A stretch of DNA of 5,464 bases from an uncultured Gemmatimonadota bacterium (GCA_946887295.1 CAMPKP010000184.1:1-5464); one strand, 5' to 3'. Positions 1-5,464 are shown, counted from the stretch's first letter. Translations and numbers: made by a program. Notes: a model not told the origin generated them from the sequence alone.

Positions 1-9
1 TGCTGCGGA

Positions 10-92
10 TGCCCGAGGCGGGAGTCGAACCCGCACGGGGTTGCCCCCGGTGGATTTTGAGTCCACTGCGTCTGCCATTCCGCCACTCGGGC
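10..92 (-). tRNA. tRNA-Leu, anticodon CAA
   Basis: Read on the minus strand this folds as a class II (long variable arm) tRNA. The acceptor stem is GCCCGAG (92-86) with CTCGGGC (17-11), with discriminator A at position 10. The anticodon stem GTGGA/TCCAC encloses the loop CTCAAAA, giving anticodon CAA (plus positions 57-59), which reads UUG leucine codons. The variable arm is a GGGG/CCCC stem, and the T arm is GCGGG-TTCGACT-CCCGC. The 3' CCA is not encoded (the next bases read TCC), so it must be added by the CCA-adding enzyme. The gene is divergent from the pyrophosphatase gene. Isotype and anticodon are read directly from the loop, and the long variable arm supports leucine over other isotypes. 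Confidence 0.97.
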
Positions 93-116
93 GCGGGGGT
101 AAGATATACCCCGCGC
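91..116 (-). promoter_or_regulatory. Probable tRNA-Leu promoter -10 region inside a GC-rich inverted repeat
   Basis: GCGCGGGG (91-98) and CCCCGCGC (109-116) form a perfect 8-bp inverted repeat around an AT-rich 10-nt centre. On the minus strand the centre contains TATATC (108-103), a fair -10 box ending 10 nt before the tRNA 5' end, which fits a tRNA promoter with a short 5' extension. No good -35 box is visible 16-18 bp further upstream. There is no T-run beside the repeat, so it is unlikely to be a terminator. Confidence 0.45.
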
Positions 117-150
117 CCGCTGGGTAGCCACCCGGCCCGGCGCTAGATTT

Positions 151-177
151 CTCCGGCCCGTTGCCGGAGCGCTCCGC
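151..177. promoter_or_regulatory. ppa ribosome-binding site within alternative hairpins
   Basis: The Shine-Dalgarno sequence GGAG (166-169) lies 8 nt before the ppa ATG on the plus strand. It is contained in CCGGAG (164-169), which pairs perfectly with CTCCGG (151-156) across a 7-nt loop. It is also part of the 12-bp palindrome CGGAGCGCTCCG (165-176), so the same bases could pair downstream instead. Either fold would hide the ribosome-binding site. In such GC-rich DNA the pairing could be accidental. Confidence 0.4.
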
Positions 178-744
178 ATGCCCGTTCAGCCACCCCGCGG
201 CTTCCATCCCTGGCACGATATCCCCACCGGCCGTCATCCGCCGGAGGAGCTCACGGCGGTCATCGAGATCCCGACCAACGAGCGCAACAAGTACGAGCTC
301 GACAAGGAGCTCGGCATCTACCGCCTCGACCGCGTGCTCTACAGCGCCGTGCACTACCCCGGCGACTATGGTTTCCTCCCCCGAACCCTCGCCGAGGACG
401 GCGACCCGCTGGACGTGCTCGTCCTCATGACCATTCCGGTCTTCACCGGCTGCCTGGTGGACGCTCGCCCCATCGGTCTCTTCCACCTGATGGACCGCGG
501 TGTCGCCGACGAGAAAGTGCTGGCGGTCCCCACCGCCGACCCCTACTCCGAGGGTCTGGCCGACCTGGGAGATATCCCCAGGCACTACCTCAAGGAGATC
601 GAGCACTTCTTCCAGGTGTACAAGGATCTCGAAGGAACGCGGACCGAGACCAGGGGATTCGAGGGGGCCGCCGAGGCGAGGCGGTCGGTCGAGCGGGCGA
701 TGCGGCTGTATCGGGAGGAGTTCGGCGGGAGCGTGCCAGGCTAG
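178..744 (+). CDS. ppa: Family I (soluble) inorganic pyrophosphatase
   Basis: This 188-residue enzyme hydrolyses cytoplasmic pyrophosphate to two phosphates, pulling nucleic acid, protein and other biosynthetic reactions forward; it needs Mg2+. The family signature DGDPLDVLV is present at residues 74-82. All main active-site residues of the E. coli enzyme have visible counterparts: E30, K38, E40, R52, Y64, D74, D76, D79, D106, D111, K113, and the Y148-K149 pair. Length is normal for bacterial family I enzymes (about 170-190). The ATG start is supported by GGAG 8 nt upstream and by the family's usual short N-terminal extension. The gene is transcribed away from tRNA-Leu and converges on the last gene of the minus-strand operon, with only 15 bp between stop codons. 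Nothing suggests loss of activity. Confidence 0.97.
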   Translation: MPVQPPRGFHPWHDIPTGRHPPEELTAVIEIPTNERNKYELDKELGIYRLDRVLYSAVHYPGDYGFLPRTLAEDGDPLDVLVLMTIPVFTGCLVDARPIGLFHLMDRGVADEKVLAVPTADPYSEGLADLGDIPRHYLKEIEHFFQVYKDLEGTRTETRGFEGAAEARRSVERAMRLYREEFGGSVPG

Positions 745-759
745 GACGACGGTGTCGGC

Positions 760-1353
760 CTACTGGTCCCGCTCCGAGACCGGCGGACCCAGAATCTCCC
801 GCCACACGACCGCGTCGCGAAGCTGAGCCGGCGTGTAGCGGCGCACGGCGGTGTGATCGGCCGGCTCCTGACGGATGTGCTGATCGAAGGCGCGGTGGCC
901 GGCGCTCGTGGCCGGTCCGCTCCGCGCCGCCGCGGCCGCGATCCGCCGGCGTACCAGGTCTTCGGCGCCGGCATCCTGGTCGTACTGCTCCCGGGCCCGT
1001 CGGTTCACCGGCGTCTCCAGGCTCACCACCCGCTCCGGCCGCTCCAGGGACTCGCGCTCCTCCACGTCCTCGTCGTCGGGGAGCGGCGGCACCGGCAGCC
1101 TGGCGGGCGCGCGGCCCTGTGGTCCGGCCTCCCCCAGGTTCCGCTCGAGCTCCCGCAACAGCATCTCTAGACGGCTCCCCTCGCGCTGGGTCGCGTCGCC
1201 GGAGCCCCGCTCGGACGTCGGGGCCGAGTAGGTGCGGGACCCCGCCGCCCCTGAAGTGGTGCGCGGGCGCGGCTTGCTGCCTCCTTGCGTCCGCCGCAGG
1301 AGGCTGAAAAGCGCCCAGACGATGCCCATCACCAGCAGGCCGCCGAAGTCCAC
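760..1353 (-). CDS. Unrecognised membrane-anchored protein, last gene of the NfeD-FloA operon
   Basis: A 197-residue protein whose family I do not recognise. One short hydrophobic segment (about residues 4-19) is followed by two arginines (20-21), predicting an N-terminal anchor with the rest in the cytoplasm. Then come a Ser/Gly/Arg-rich linker (about 24-60), a charged probable helix containing LEMLLRELERNLGE (62-75), a Pro-rich and acidic stretch (83-107), an Arg/Ala-rich helix (about 118-144), and a compact C-terminus (172-191) with YTPAQLRDAVVWREILGPP. That C-terminus looks ordered and is likely the conserved part. The GTG start is preferred because AGGGAG lies 6 nt upstream, beside the floA stop codon, leaving 2 nt between genes; an internal ATG (codon 9) lacks a ribosome-binding site and would cut the anchor. 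Tight coupling to floA suggests it works with the flotillin, but this is inference. Confidence 0.8.
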   Translation of the reverse strand: MDFGGLLVMGIVWALFSLLRRTQGGSKPRPRTTSGAAGSRTYSAPTSERGSGDATQREGSRLEMLLRELERNLGEAGPQGRAPARLPVPPLPDDEDVEERESLERPERVVSLETPVNRRAREQYDQDAGAEDLVRRRIAAAAARSGPATSAGHRAFDQHIRQEPADHTAVRRYTPAQLRDAVVWREILGPPVSERDQ

Positions 1354-1355
1354 CC

Positions 1356-2354
1356 TCAGCTCCCTGGAGTCGGCGCCGAGTCGCCCTGCCCCGCGATGCT
1401 CCGGCGCATGGTGGTGTCGGCCTCGATGTTCCGGTACCGCTGGTAGTCCATGATGCCGAGGTTCCCGCTCCGGAACGCCTCCGCCATCGCCAGCGGGATC
1501 TGCGCCTCGGCGGCAATGACCGACGCGCGCTGCTTCTGCGCCTCCGCCTTGTACTCCTGCTCCATCGCCACCGCCAGCGCCCGGCGCTCCTCCGCTTTCG
1601 CCTGCGCGATGCGCTTGTCGGCTTCGGCCTGATCGGTCTGGAGCTCGGCCCCGATGTTCTTGCCCACGTCCACGTCGGCGATGTCGATCGAGAGGATCTC
1701 GAACGCGGTGCCGGCGTCGAGGCCCTTCGCCAGCACCGTCTTGGAGATCATGTCGGGATTCTCCAGCACCTTCTTGTGCGACTCGGCGGATCCGATGGTG
1801 CTCACGATGCCCTCGCCGACCCTCGCCAGGATCGTCTCCTCGCCGGCCCCGCCCACCAGGCGGTTGATGTTGGCTCGAACGGTGACCCGGGCCAGCGCGA
1901 GGAGCTGGATCCCGTCCTTGGCCATCGCCGCGACCTTGGGGGTGGTGATGACCTTCGGGTTGACGCTCACCTGCACCGCCTCGAACACGTCGCGGCCGGC
2001 GAGGTCGATCGCGGTGGCCTGCTTGTAGGTCAGCGCGATGCCGGCCTTGTCCGCCGAGATCAGCGCGTTCACCACCCGGTTCACGTTGCCGCCGGCCAGA
2101 AAGTGCCCTTCGAGCTCGTTGACGCCGAGCGCGATGCCGGCCTTGTGGCCGCTGATCAGCGGGAGCACGATGGCTCGAGGATCGACCCGGCGGAAGCGCA
2201 TCCCGAAGAGGGTGAGAAAGGAGACCCGCACTCCCGAGAAGAGCGCCGTGAGCCACAGGCCGAACGGAATGAAGCGGAAGAAGATTATGAAGGCGATGAT
2301 GGCGATGAACACCAGCGCCAGCACCATTCCCAGACTGATCATCGAATCGTCCAC
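1356..2354 (-). CDS. floA: Flotillin-like protein FloA (SPFH family, YqfA type)
   Basis: This 332-residue protein closely follows B. subtilis FloA (YqfA, about 331 residues). FloA proteins are membrane-bound scaffolds that oligomerise in functional membrane microdomains and affect membrane fluidity, protease activity and secretion. The N-terminus has a hydrophobic segment (7-26) and a second membrane-associating stretch (28-51). The SPFH-like core follows (about 57-235), with the recognisable blocks [14 protein letters not shown] (86-99), [12 protein letters not shown] (117-128), [20 protein letters not shown] (168-187) and [19 protein letters not shown] (218-236). An Ala/Glu-rich coiled coil (about 239-285) and a C-terminal [15 protein letters not shown] block complete it. 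The start is GTG with AGGGG 5 nt upstream; Met5 would be too far from that site. It lies 23 nt after the NfeD protease gene, the usual partner of flotillins. Confidence 0.96.
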   Translation of the reverse strand: MDDSMISLGMVLALVFIAIIAFIIFFRFIPFGLWLTALFSGVRVSFLTLFGMRFRRVDPRAIVLPLISGHKAGIALGVNELEGHFLAGGNVNRVVNALISADKAGIALTYKQATAIDLAGRDVFEAVQVSVNPKVITTPKVAAMAKDGIQLLALARVTVRANINRLVGGAGEETILARVGEGIVSTIGSAESHKKVLENPDMISKTVLAKGLDAGTAFEILSIDIADVDVGKNIGAELQTDQAEADKRIAQAKAEERRALAVAMEQEYKAEAQKQRASVIAAEAQIPLAMAEAFRSGNLGIMDYQRYRNIEADTTMRRSIAGQGDSAPTPGS

Positions 2355-2377
2355 GGCATCCCCTGGTTGGTGCTCGG

Positions 2378-3691
2378 CTAGGTCAGCCCGCGCACGACGT
2401 GACGGTACCCCTCGCTTCGCAGCACCCGGACGGGGCTGCCCTCACTGACGTACTCGCCCTCGGTGACCACATCCACCCTCTCGCCCGCGAAGGCCGCGGT
2501 GCCGGCGGGCCTCAGGTCGGTGACCGCGACGCCGTCCTGCCCGACGAGGTCCGCCCGGAGTGCTCCCGAAATGTAGCCCTCCGACTGGGGCATCCCGCTC
2601 TTGAGAAAGAGTCCTCCCCACCGGCTGCTGTTGGGGACGTGGCGCAGCCAGGCATAGACCACCGCCACGGTGATCACCAGACTCGCGCCCAGGATCGCGA
2701 ACGCCTGCGCGACATCGCCGCCGGTGGGTGCCGCGCCGACCAGGGCCAGCACGATGGCGGTCGCGATCGCGGCCAGGCCCAGGAACCCGGCGAGGCCGAA
2801 CCCCGGGAGCACGAACACCTCGACCGCGAGGGCGATGAGCCCCAGCCCGAGCAGCAGCACCTCCTCCCACCCAGCCAGCCCCAGCACGAAGCTCGAGCCG
2901 AAGAACAGCCCCAGCGCCGCGACGCTCACCAGCCCGCCGAGGCCGAACGCGCCGCTCTTGATCTCGAGGACGAGCCCCAGCAGGCCCAGCGACAGCAGCA
3001 GCGGCGCCACCAGCGGATTGGTGAGGAAGCGGACGACCTGTTCCGCCCAGTTCGGATCGGTGGACACTACGGTCGCATCCGGCAGCCCGATGGCCTGGAG
3101 CAGGGCCGCCTCGTCGGCCACCTCCCCCTTCGAGTAGCCGACCTTGGCGGCCTCTGCGCTCGTGAGGGTGAGCAGCTCGTCCTTGCCGTCGAGACCGGGG
3201 ATCTCGACCTGCTCGTCCACCATCGCCTCGGCGACGCGAGGGTCTAGCCCCCGCTCCTCGGCGACCGCCCGGAACTCCGCCCGCATCGCCGACACCAGCT
3301 TCTCGGGCGCGCGCTTTCCCTCGCCATCCACCGGCGTAGCGGCGCCCATGACGGCGCCGGGGCGCATGTAGACTGCCCGGGCCGAAATGGCGATCAGGGC
3401 TCCCGCGCTGTAGGCCCGGGGGTTGACGAAGGCGTAGACGGGAAGCCCGGCACGCCGGACTGCATCGGAGATCCGTTCGGCGGCATCCACCCGGCCGCCG
3501 GGGGTATCGATATCGAGGTAGGCGGCCGCGGCGCCGGCGGCTTCGGCTTCACGGAGGCTGCGCGCTATGTAGGGGGCCAGCCCGTTCTCCACGGTGCCGG
3601 TGACGGCGATCCGATAGACCACGCGCGACTGGGCCGCCGCGGAGCCCGCGAGGGCGAGAAAAGCGAGCGTCAGGTACAGCGTTCGGCGCAT
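2378..3691 (-). CDS. nfeD: NfeD-type membrane-bound ClpP-class serine protease
   Basis: A 437-residue long-form NfeD protein (the YqeZ/NfeD1b type that accompanies FloA). The order is: signal peptide (1-20, cleavage likely after SAAA); crotonase/ClpP-fold protease domain (about 23-200); four to five membrane segments (about 227-245, 250-272, 277-295, 299-319, 328-349); and a C-terminal OB-fold NfeD domain (about 375-435). In the protease domain, DTPGG (62-66) would form the oxyanion loop and Ser95 in AYSAGAL is the probable nucleophile. K131 in PEKLV is the likely general base, by analogy with the Ser-Lys dyad of Pyrococcus PH1510. Start choice: this ATG has AGGA 7 nt upstream and gives a clean signal peptide; upstream ATG (3715) and TTG (3721) codons lack a ribosome-binding site. 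Homologues cleave hydrophobic C-terminal segments of stomatin-like proteins; FloA next door is the obvious partner or substrate. Confidence 0.93.
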   Translation of the reverse strand: MRRTLYLTLAFLALAGSAAAQSRVVYRIAVTGTVENGLAPYIARSLREAEAAGAAAAYLDIDTPGGRVDAAERISDAVRRAGLPVYAFVNPRAYSAGALIAISARAVYMRPGAVMGAATPVDGEGKRAPEKLVSAMRAEFRAVAEERGLDPRVAEAMVDEQVEIPGLDGKDELLTLTSAEAAKVGYSKGEVADEAALLQAIGLPDATVVSTDPNWAEQVVRFLTNPLVAPLLLSLGLLGLVLEIKSGAFGLGGLVSVAALGLFFGSSFVLGLAGWEEVLLLGLGLIALAVEVFVLPGFGLAGFLGLAAIATAIVLALVGAAPTGGDVAQAFAILGASLVITVAVVYAWLRHVPNSSRWGGLFLKSGMPQSEGYISGALRADLVGQDGVAVTDLRPAGTAAFAGERVDVVTEGEYVSEGSPVRVLRSEGYRHVVRGLT

Positions 3692-3722
3692 CGCGGCAAT
3701 CCTGGAGAGGGACATCCGCAAT

Positions 3723-4211
3723 CTAGCGGGCGTCTCCGCGATGGCGGTAGCCTCGGTGATCGCCGCGCATCTCGTGCACCCGCTGGAGCAGCCGCTCCCG
3801 CATCAGCAGCAGACGCGCCCGCTGCACCGGGGTCAGGAACGAGAGCTGCTTCATCTCATCGCGCCAGCTCTCGGCGTACTGGACGCGGAGATCGAGCAGG
3901 TCCCTGGTGAGCCGCGCCACGCTGTCCTCGCTGGCGGGGTTGCCATCGCGGATCTGCCGGTCAAGGGCGGAGCGAAGGCTCCATTCCCGGCGGCGAAGCT
4001 GGCTGCGCCGCTGCCCCGACTCGGTGGCGACCGCCTTCAATCGGCTGGCCTGCTCGTCGGTGAGATCGAGCTCGGCCTTCACCCGGTCGGCGAAGCGCTG
4101 CTCGATGCGGCCCCGCAGCTCCCTCGATCCGGCGGTATCCGGACCATCCTGGGCCGCGAGCGGGCCGGCCGCTGCCGCGATCACGAAGAGACAGAACGCC
4201 AGTTCGCGCAT
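3723..4211 (-). CDS. Spy/CpxP-like periplasmic LTxxQ protein, probable stress or metal sensor
   Basis: A 162-residue exported protein. The N-terminus is a signal peptide (1-20, probable cleavage after PLAA). The mature part is almost wholly helical and strongly charged, with the two LTxxQ motifs typical of the Spy/CpxP/ZraP/CnrX group: LTDEQ (50-54) and LTPVQ (126-130). This fold serves as a periplasmic chaperone (Spy), as an inhibitor of a sensor kinase (CpxP), or as a metal sensor controlling an ECF sigma factor (CnrX). The C-terminal tail is rich in His and Arg (H146, H152, H157) and could bind metal, though this is untested. Its ATG shares one base with the anti-sigma stop (TGATG), with GGAGG 4 nt upstream, so translation is probably coupled. 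Position right after the sigma/anti-sigma pair suggests it modulates the anti-sigma factor. The exact family role is not settled by sequence alone. Confidence 0.87.
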   Translation of the reverse strand: MRELAFCLFVIAAAAGPLAAQDGPDTAGSRELRGRIEQRFADRVKAELDLTDEQASRLKAVATESGQRRSQLRRREWSLRSALDRQIRDGNPASEDSVARLTRDLLDLRVQYAESWRDEMKQLSFLTPVQRARLLLMRERLLQRVHEMRGDHRGYRHRGDAR

Positions 4212-4732
4212 CAACCCTCCCAGGTGGCGAAGACCTGCTCCAGCTCCCCGTCCTCGTGCTCTCCCAGCGTGGAGGCGTCGAGGGTGGAGCTGTCGTCGAG
4301 CGGCCGGTCGAGCGACTGCAGCAGCGTGTCGAGCTGGGCGGTTCCCAGCCCCTCGAGCTCGGGCAAAGGGACCAGGGTCCCCGCCCGGGCCACTGTGCGA
4401 GGAGCCTCGTCGCGGCCGGTGCCGAGCCCCGTACCCAGCGCGATGAGGATTGCCGCCGCCGCGCCGGCCGCGGCGGCGAACCGCCAGGCGCGCCTCGCCT
4501 GGAGCCGGTACGAGCGATCCGCCGCCAGCCTGCGCTGCACCAGCGTCGACATCGCCTCGGGATCCGAGACCGTCGGCGCGCTTTCGTCGAGCTCGTGAGC
4601 GGCCCGCACCAGCCGCCACTCGGCCCGGCAGTCGGGGCAGTCCGCCAGATGGGCCGACTCTTCCGAAGTCCAGGCGTCGCCGCCCAGCGCGACGTCGGGC
4701 ATGCGGTCGGACAGGCGTTCGCAGTGGTTCAT
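4211..4732 (-). CDS. Membrane anti-sigma factor with ZAS (zinc-binding) domain
   Basis: A 173-residue single-pass membrane protein expected to hold the adjacent ECF sigma factor inactive. The cytoplasmic N-terminal domain has the zinc anti-sigma signature H28-x3-C32-x2-C35 (HLADCPDC), with H3 and C4 near the N-terminus as a possible further ligand. A basic stretch (RLQARRAWR, 76-84) leads into one Ala-rich membrane segment (about 85-105), placing the C-terminal 65 residues outside the membrane. That outer part is acidic, with a Leu-rich stretch (122-142). Its ATG overlaps the sigma stop in the classic ATGA arrangement, and AAGGAG stands 8 nt upstream inside the sigma gene, so synthesis is coupled. 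Release could occur by regulated proteolysis or by a change in zinc binding. No dedicated site-1 protease gene is seen, though the NfeD protease in the same operon deserves mention. Confidence 0.9.
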   Translation of the reverse strand: MNHCERLSDRMPDVALGGDAWTSEESAHLADCPDCRAEWRLVRAAHELDESAPTVSDPEAMSTLVQRRLAADRSYRLQARRAWRFAAAAGAAAAILIALGTGLGTGRDEAPRTVARAGTLVPLPELEGLGTAQLDTLLQSLDRPLDDSSTLDASTLGEHEDGELEQVFATWEG

Positions 4733-5277
4733 CTCACCAGCTCCTTCAGGCGCTTCACCGCATGGTGATAGTGGACCCGGGCCGCTCCCGGGGTCGATCC
4801 CAGCGCCGCGGCGATCTCGACGTACCCGGCGCCCTGCTGAGTCCGGAGCAGAAAGACCTCTCGCTGGAGCCGTGGGAGCGACGCGATGCCCCGGCGGAGC
4901 AGGGCCGCCGTCTCCGAGGCGGCGAGGTCGGCATGGGGATCGGCCCGGTCGGGCAGATCCCGGTCCTCCAGCGAGACGACCTGCCTGCCCTTCCGGCGGC
5001 GGTAATCGTCCTTCAGCACGTTGCTGGCGATCGCGAAAAGCCAGCTCCGGAAGGAAGCCTCACCGCGCCAGCCGTCCAGGCGCCGGAAGGCGCGGAAGAG
5101 CGCCTCCTGGACCAGATCGTCTATCTCGTCGCGCGCCGCGCCCGAGCTGTACAGGAATCGGCCCACCGCCGGCGCGTGACGGCGGACCAGCTCCGCCGCC
5201 GCCGTCTCGTCACCGGCCCTGTAGGCGGCGGCCAGCGCGTGATCGGAGGGAGTCTCCAATACGGGGGAGGCGCTCAT
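4729..5277 (-). CDS. ECF-type RNA polymerase sigma factor (sigma-70 family)
   Basis: A 182-residue group IV sigma factor. Region 2 spans about residues 12-95: an N-terminal helix with the typical GD (22-23), then DEIDDLVQEALFRAFRRL (50-67), the core-binding and -10-recognition helix, and the FRSWLFAIASNVLKDDYRR block (76-94). A short acidic linker (about 104-122) leads to region 4 (about 124-182), with LPRLQREVFLLR (134-145) and the helix-turn-helix YVEIAAALGSTPGAARVHYHHAVKRLK (152-178) that contacts the -35 element. There is no region 1.1 or 3 and no extra C-terminal domain. No strong Shine-Dalgarno precedes the ATG, which fits a very short leader if the promoter proposed at 5290-5312 is right. 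It heads the six-gene operon and is followed directly by its anti-sigma factor. The exact ECF subgroup cannot be assigned by eye. Confidence 0.94.
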   Translation of the reverse strand: MSASPVLETPSDHALAAAYRAGDETAAAELVRRHAPAVGRFLYSSGAARDEIDDLVQEALFRAFRRLDGWRGEASFRSWLFAIASNVLKDDYRRRKGRQVVSLEDRDLPDRADPHADLAASETAALLRRGIASLPRLQREVFLLRTQQGAGYVEIAAALGSTPGAARVHYHHAVKRLKELVR

Positions 5278-5289
5278 CCGGCTCTGCTG

Positions 5290-5312
5290 GACGTCGATTG
5301 TCGCCGTCTGTT
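5290..5312 (-). promoter_or_regulatory. Candidate ECF-sigma promoter for the sigma/anti-sigma/NfeD/FloA operon
   Basis: On the minus strand CTTAAC (5315-5310) is followed, after exactly 16 nt, by CGTC (5293-5290). AAC near -35 and CGT at -10 with 16-17 nt between is the common pattern of ECF promoters, for example B. subtilis SigW (TGAAAC-N16-CGTA). Transcription would start about 6 nt before the sigma ATG at 5277. The match suggests positive autoregulation but is short enough to arise by chance. Confidence 0.45.
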
Positions 5313-5327
5313 AAGGGGGGCTATCTT
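5298..5327 (+). promoter_or_regulatory. Candidate housekeeping promoter for the phosphodiesterase gene
   Basis: TTGTCG (5298-5303) and TATCTT (5322-5327), 18 nt apart, are each 4/6 matches to the -35 and -10 consensus. The -10 box ends 7 nt before the ATG at 5335, and there is no Shine-Dalgarno sequence, so the mRNA may be leaderless or nearly so. The -35 box overlaps the spacer of the proposed divergent ECF promoter, so the two could interfere. Confidence 0.4.
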
Positions 5328-5334
5328 AGGCCCC

Positions 5335-5464
5335 ATGCCACGCCCCAAAGTCATCGCACACCGCGGTGCCTCCGGTTACGAATACGAGAACTCCCGTGCC
5401 GCCTTCCGGCGGGCGGTCATGCTGGACGCGGACGGCGTCGAGCTCGACGTCCACGCCACCCGCG
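5335..5464 (+). CDS. Glycerophosphodiester phosphodiesterase (GDPD family), 3' end outside window
   Basis: Only the first 43 codons are present; the frame is open to the window end. The reading is recognisable: VIAHRGASG (6-14) carries the catalytic HRG motif of the GDPD TIM barrel, EYENSRAAFRRAV (16-28) matches the family's P-E-N-T/S-x-x-A-F segment, and DGVELDVHATR (33-43) has the metal-ligand E36-x-D38 pair. These enzymes hydrolyse glycerophosphodiesters to glycerol 3-phosphate and an alcohol, in phospholipid turnover and phosphate scavenging. No signal peptide is visible, so it is probably a cytoplasmic (UgpQ-like) form. It is divergent from the ECF operon with 57 bp between start codons. 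The second catalytic His and the rest of the barrel lie beyond the window, so completeness cannot be judged. Confidence 0.9.
   Translation, partial: MPRPKVIAHRGASGYEYENSRAAFRRAVMLDADGVELDVHATR

Noticed and set aside
91..116. GC-rich inverted repeat as an intrinsic terminator
   Set aside because: It lies between the starts of two divergent genes, has no T-run on either side, and holds the probable tRNA -10 box.
745..759. Short hairpin CGAC-GGT-GTCG between convergent stops as a bidirectional terminator
   Set aside because: The stem is only 4 bp with no T-run on either strand.
590..1516. A 308-codon minus-strand open frame overlapping the ends of ppa, the unknown gene and floA
   Set aside because: Composition is Arg/Pro/Gly-rich shadow coding with no domain. 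It overlaps three better-supported genes and lacks a ribosome-binding site.
760..2256. A single 498-codon minus-strand open frame through most of floA and the downstream gene
   Set aside because: The part overlapping floA is the +1 shadow of a well-conserved flotillin and gives Arg/Gly-rich nonsense. Only the part from the GTG at 1353, with its own ribosome-binding site, is a plausible gene.
2399..3247. Long plus-strand open frame antisense to the NfeD gene (and similar ones at 1776-2381, 3741-4598 and 4256-4768)
   Set aside because: These are typical antisense shadows in high-GC coding DNA. They show no recognisable domain, and the minus-strand proteins explain the sequence fully.
3692..3721. 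Longer NfeD start at TTG 3721 or ATG 3715
   Set aside because: Neither has a Shine-Dalgarno sequence, and both put polar residues before an otherwise ideal signal peptide beginning at ATG 3691, which has AGGA 7 nt upstream.
4729..5277. Sigma factor as an ECF41/ECF42 type with a C-terminal regulatory domain
   Set aside because: The protein ends directly after region 4 at residue 182, with no SnoaL-like or TPR extension, and it has a separate anti-sigma gene.

Overview
The window is high-GC bacterial DNA, densely coded and mostly on the minus strand. The style (high GC, an ECF sigma factor with a zinc-type anti-sigma factor, overlapping stop/start codons, -10-like boxes almost touching start codons) fits a soil-type bacterium. 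My best guess is Gemmatimonadota or a neighbouring phylum. This is an impression from gene content, since there is no rRNA or marker gene to settle it.

Left edge (1-177): a tRNA-Leu(CAA) gene on the minus strand is separated by 85 bp from a divergent plus-strand family I inorganic pyrophosphatase gene (ppa, 178-744). The gap holds a GC-rich inverted repeat around the likely tRNA -10 box, and a hairpin that would cover the ppa Shine-Dalgarno sequence.

Centre (760-5277, minus strand): six genes read right to left with junctions of -4, -1, +31, +23 and +2 nt, so they are probably one operon. The order is ECF sigma factor, ZAS-type anti-sigma factor, Spy/CpxP-like LTxxQ periplasmic protein, membrane NfeD-type serine protease, flotillin FloA, and an unrecognised membrane-anchored protein with a conserved-looking C-terminus. 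The first three look like an envelope-stress sensing circuit and the next two are the classical NfeD-flotillin membrane-microdomain pair. A candidate ECF promoter (AAC-N16-CGTC) lies directly upstream of the sigma gene, suggesting that the operon activates itself. In Bacillus subtilis the floA operon is controlled in trans by the ECF factor SigW; here an ECF factor appears to be wired to the module in cis.

Right edge (5278-5464): a 57-bp intergenic region carries apparently overlapping divergent promoters. It is followed by the first 43 codons of a glycerophosphodiester phosphodiesterase gene on the plus strand, cut by the window end. No mobile elements, CRISPR arrays or convincing intrinsic terminators were found, and no stretch over 300 bases lacks a gene.
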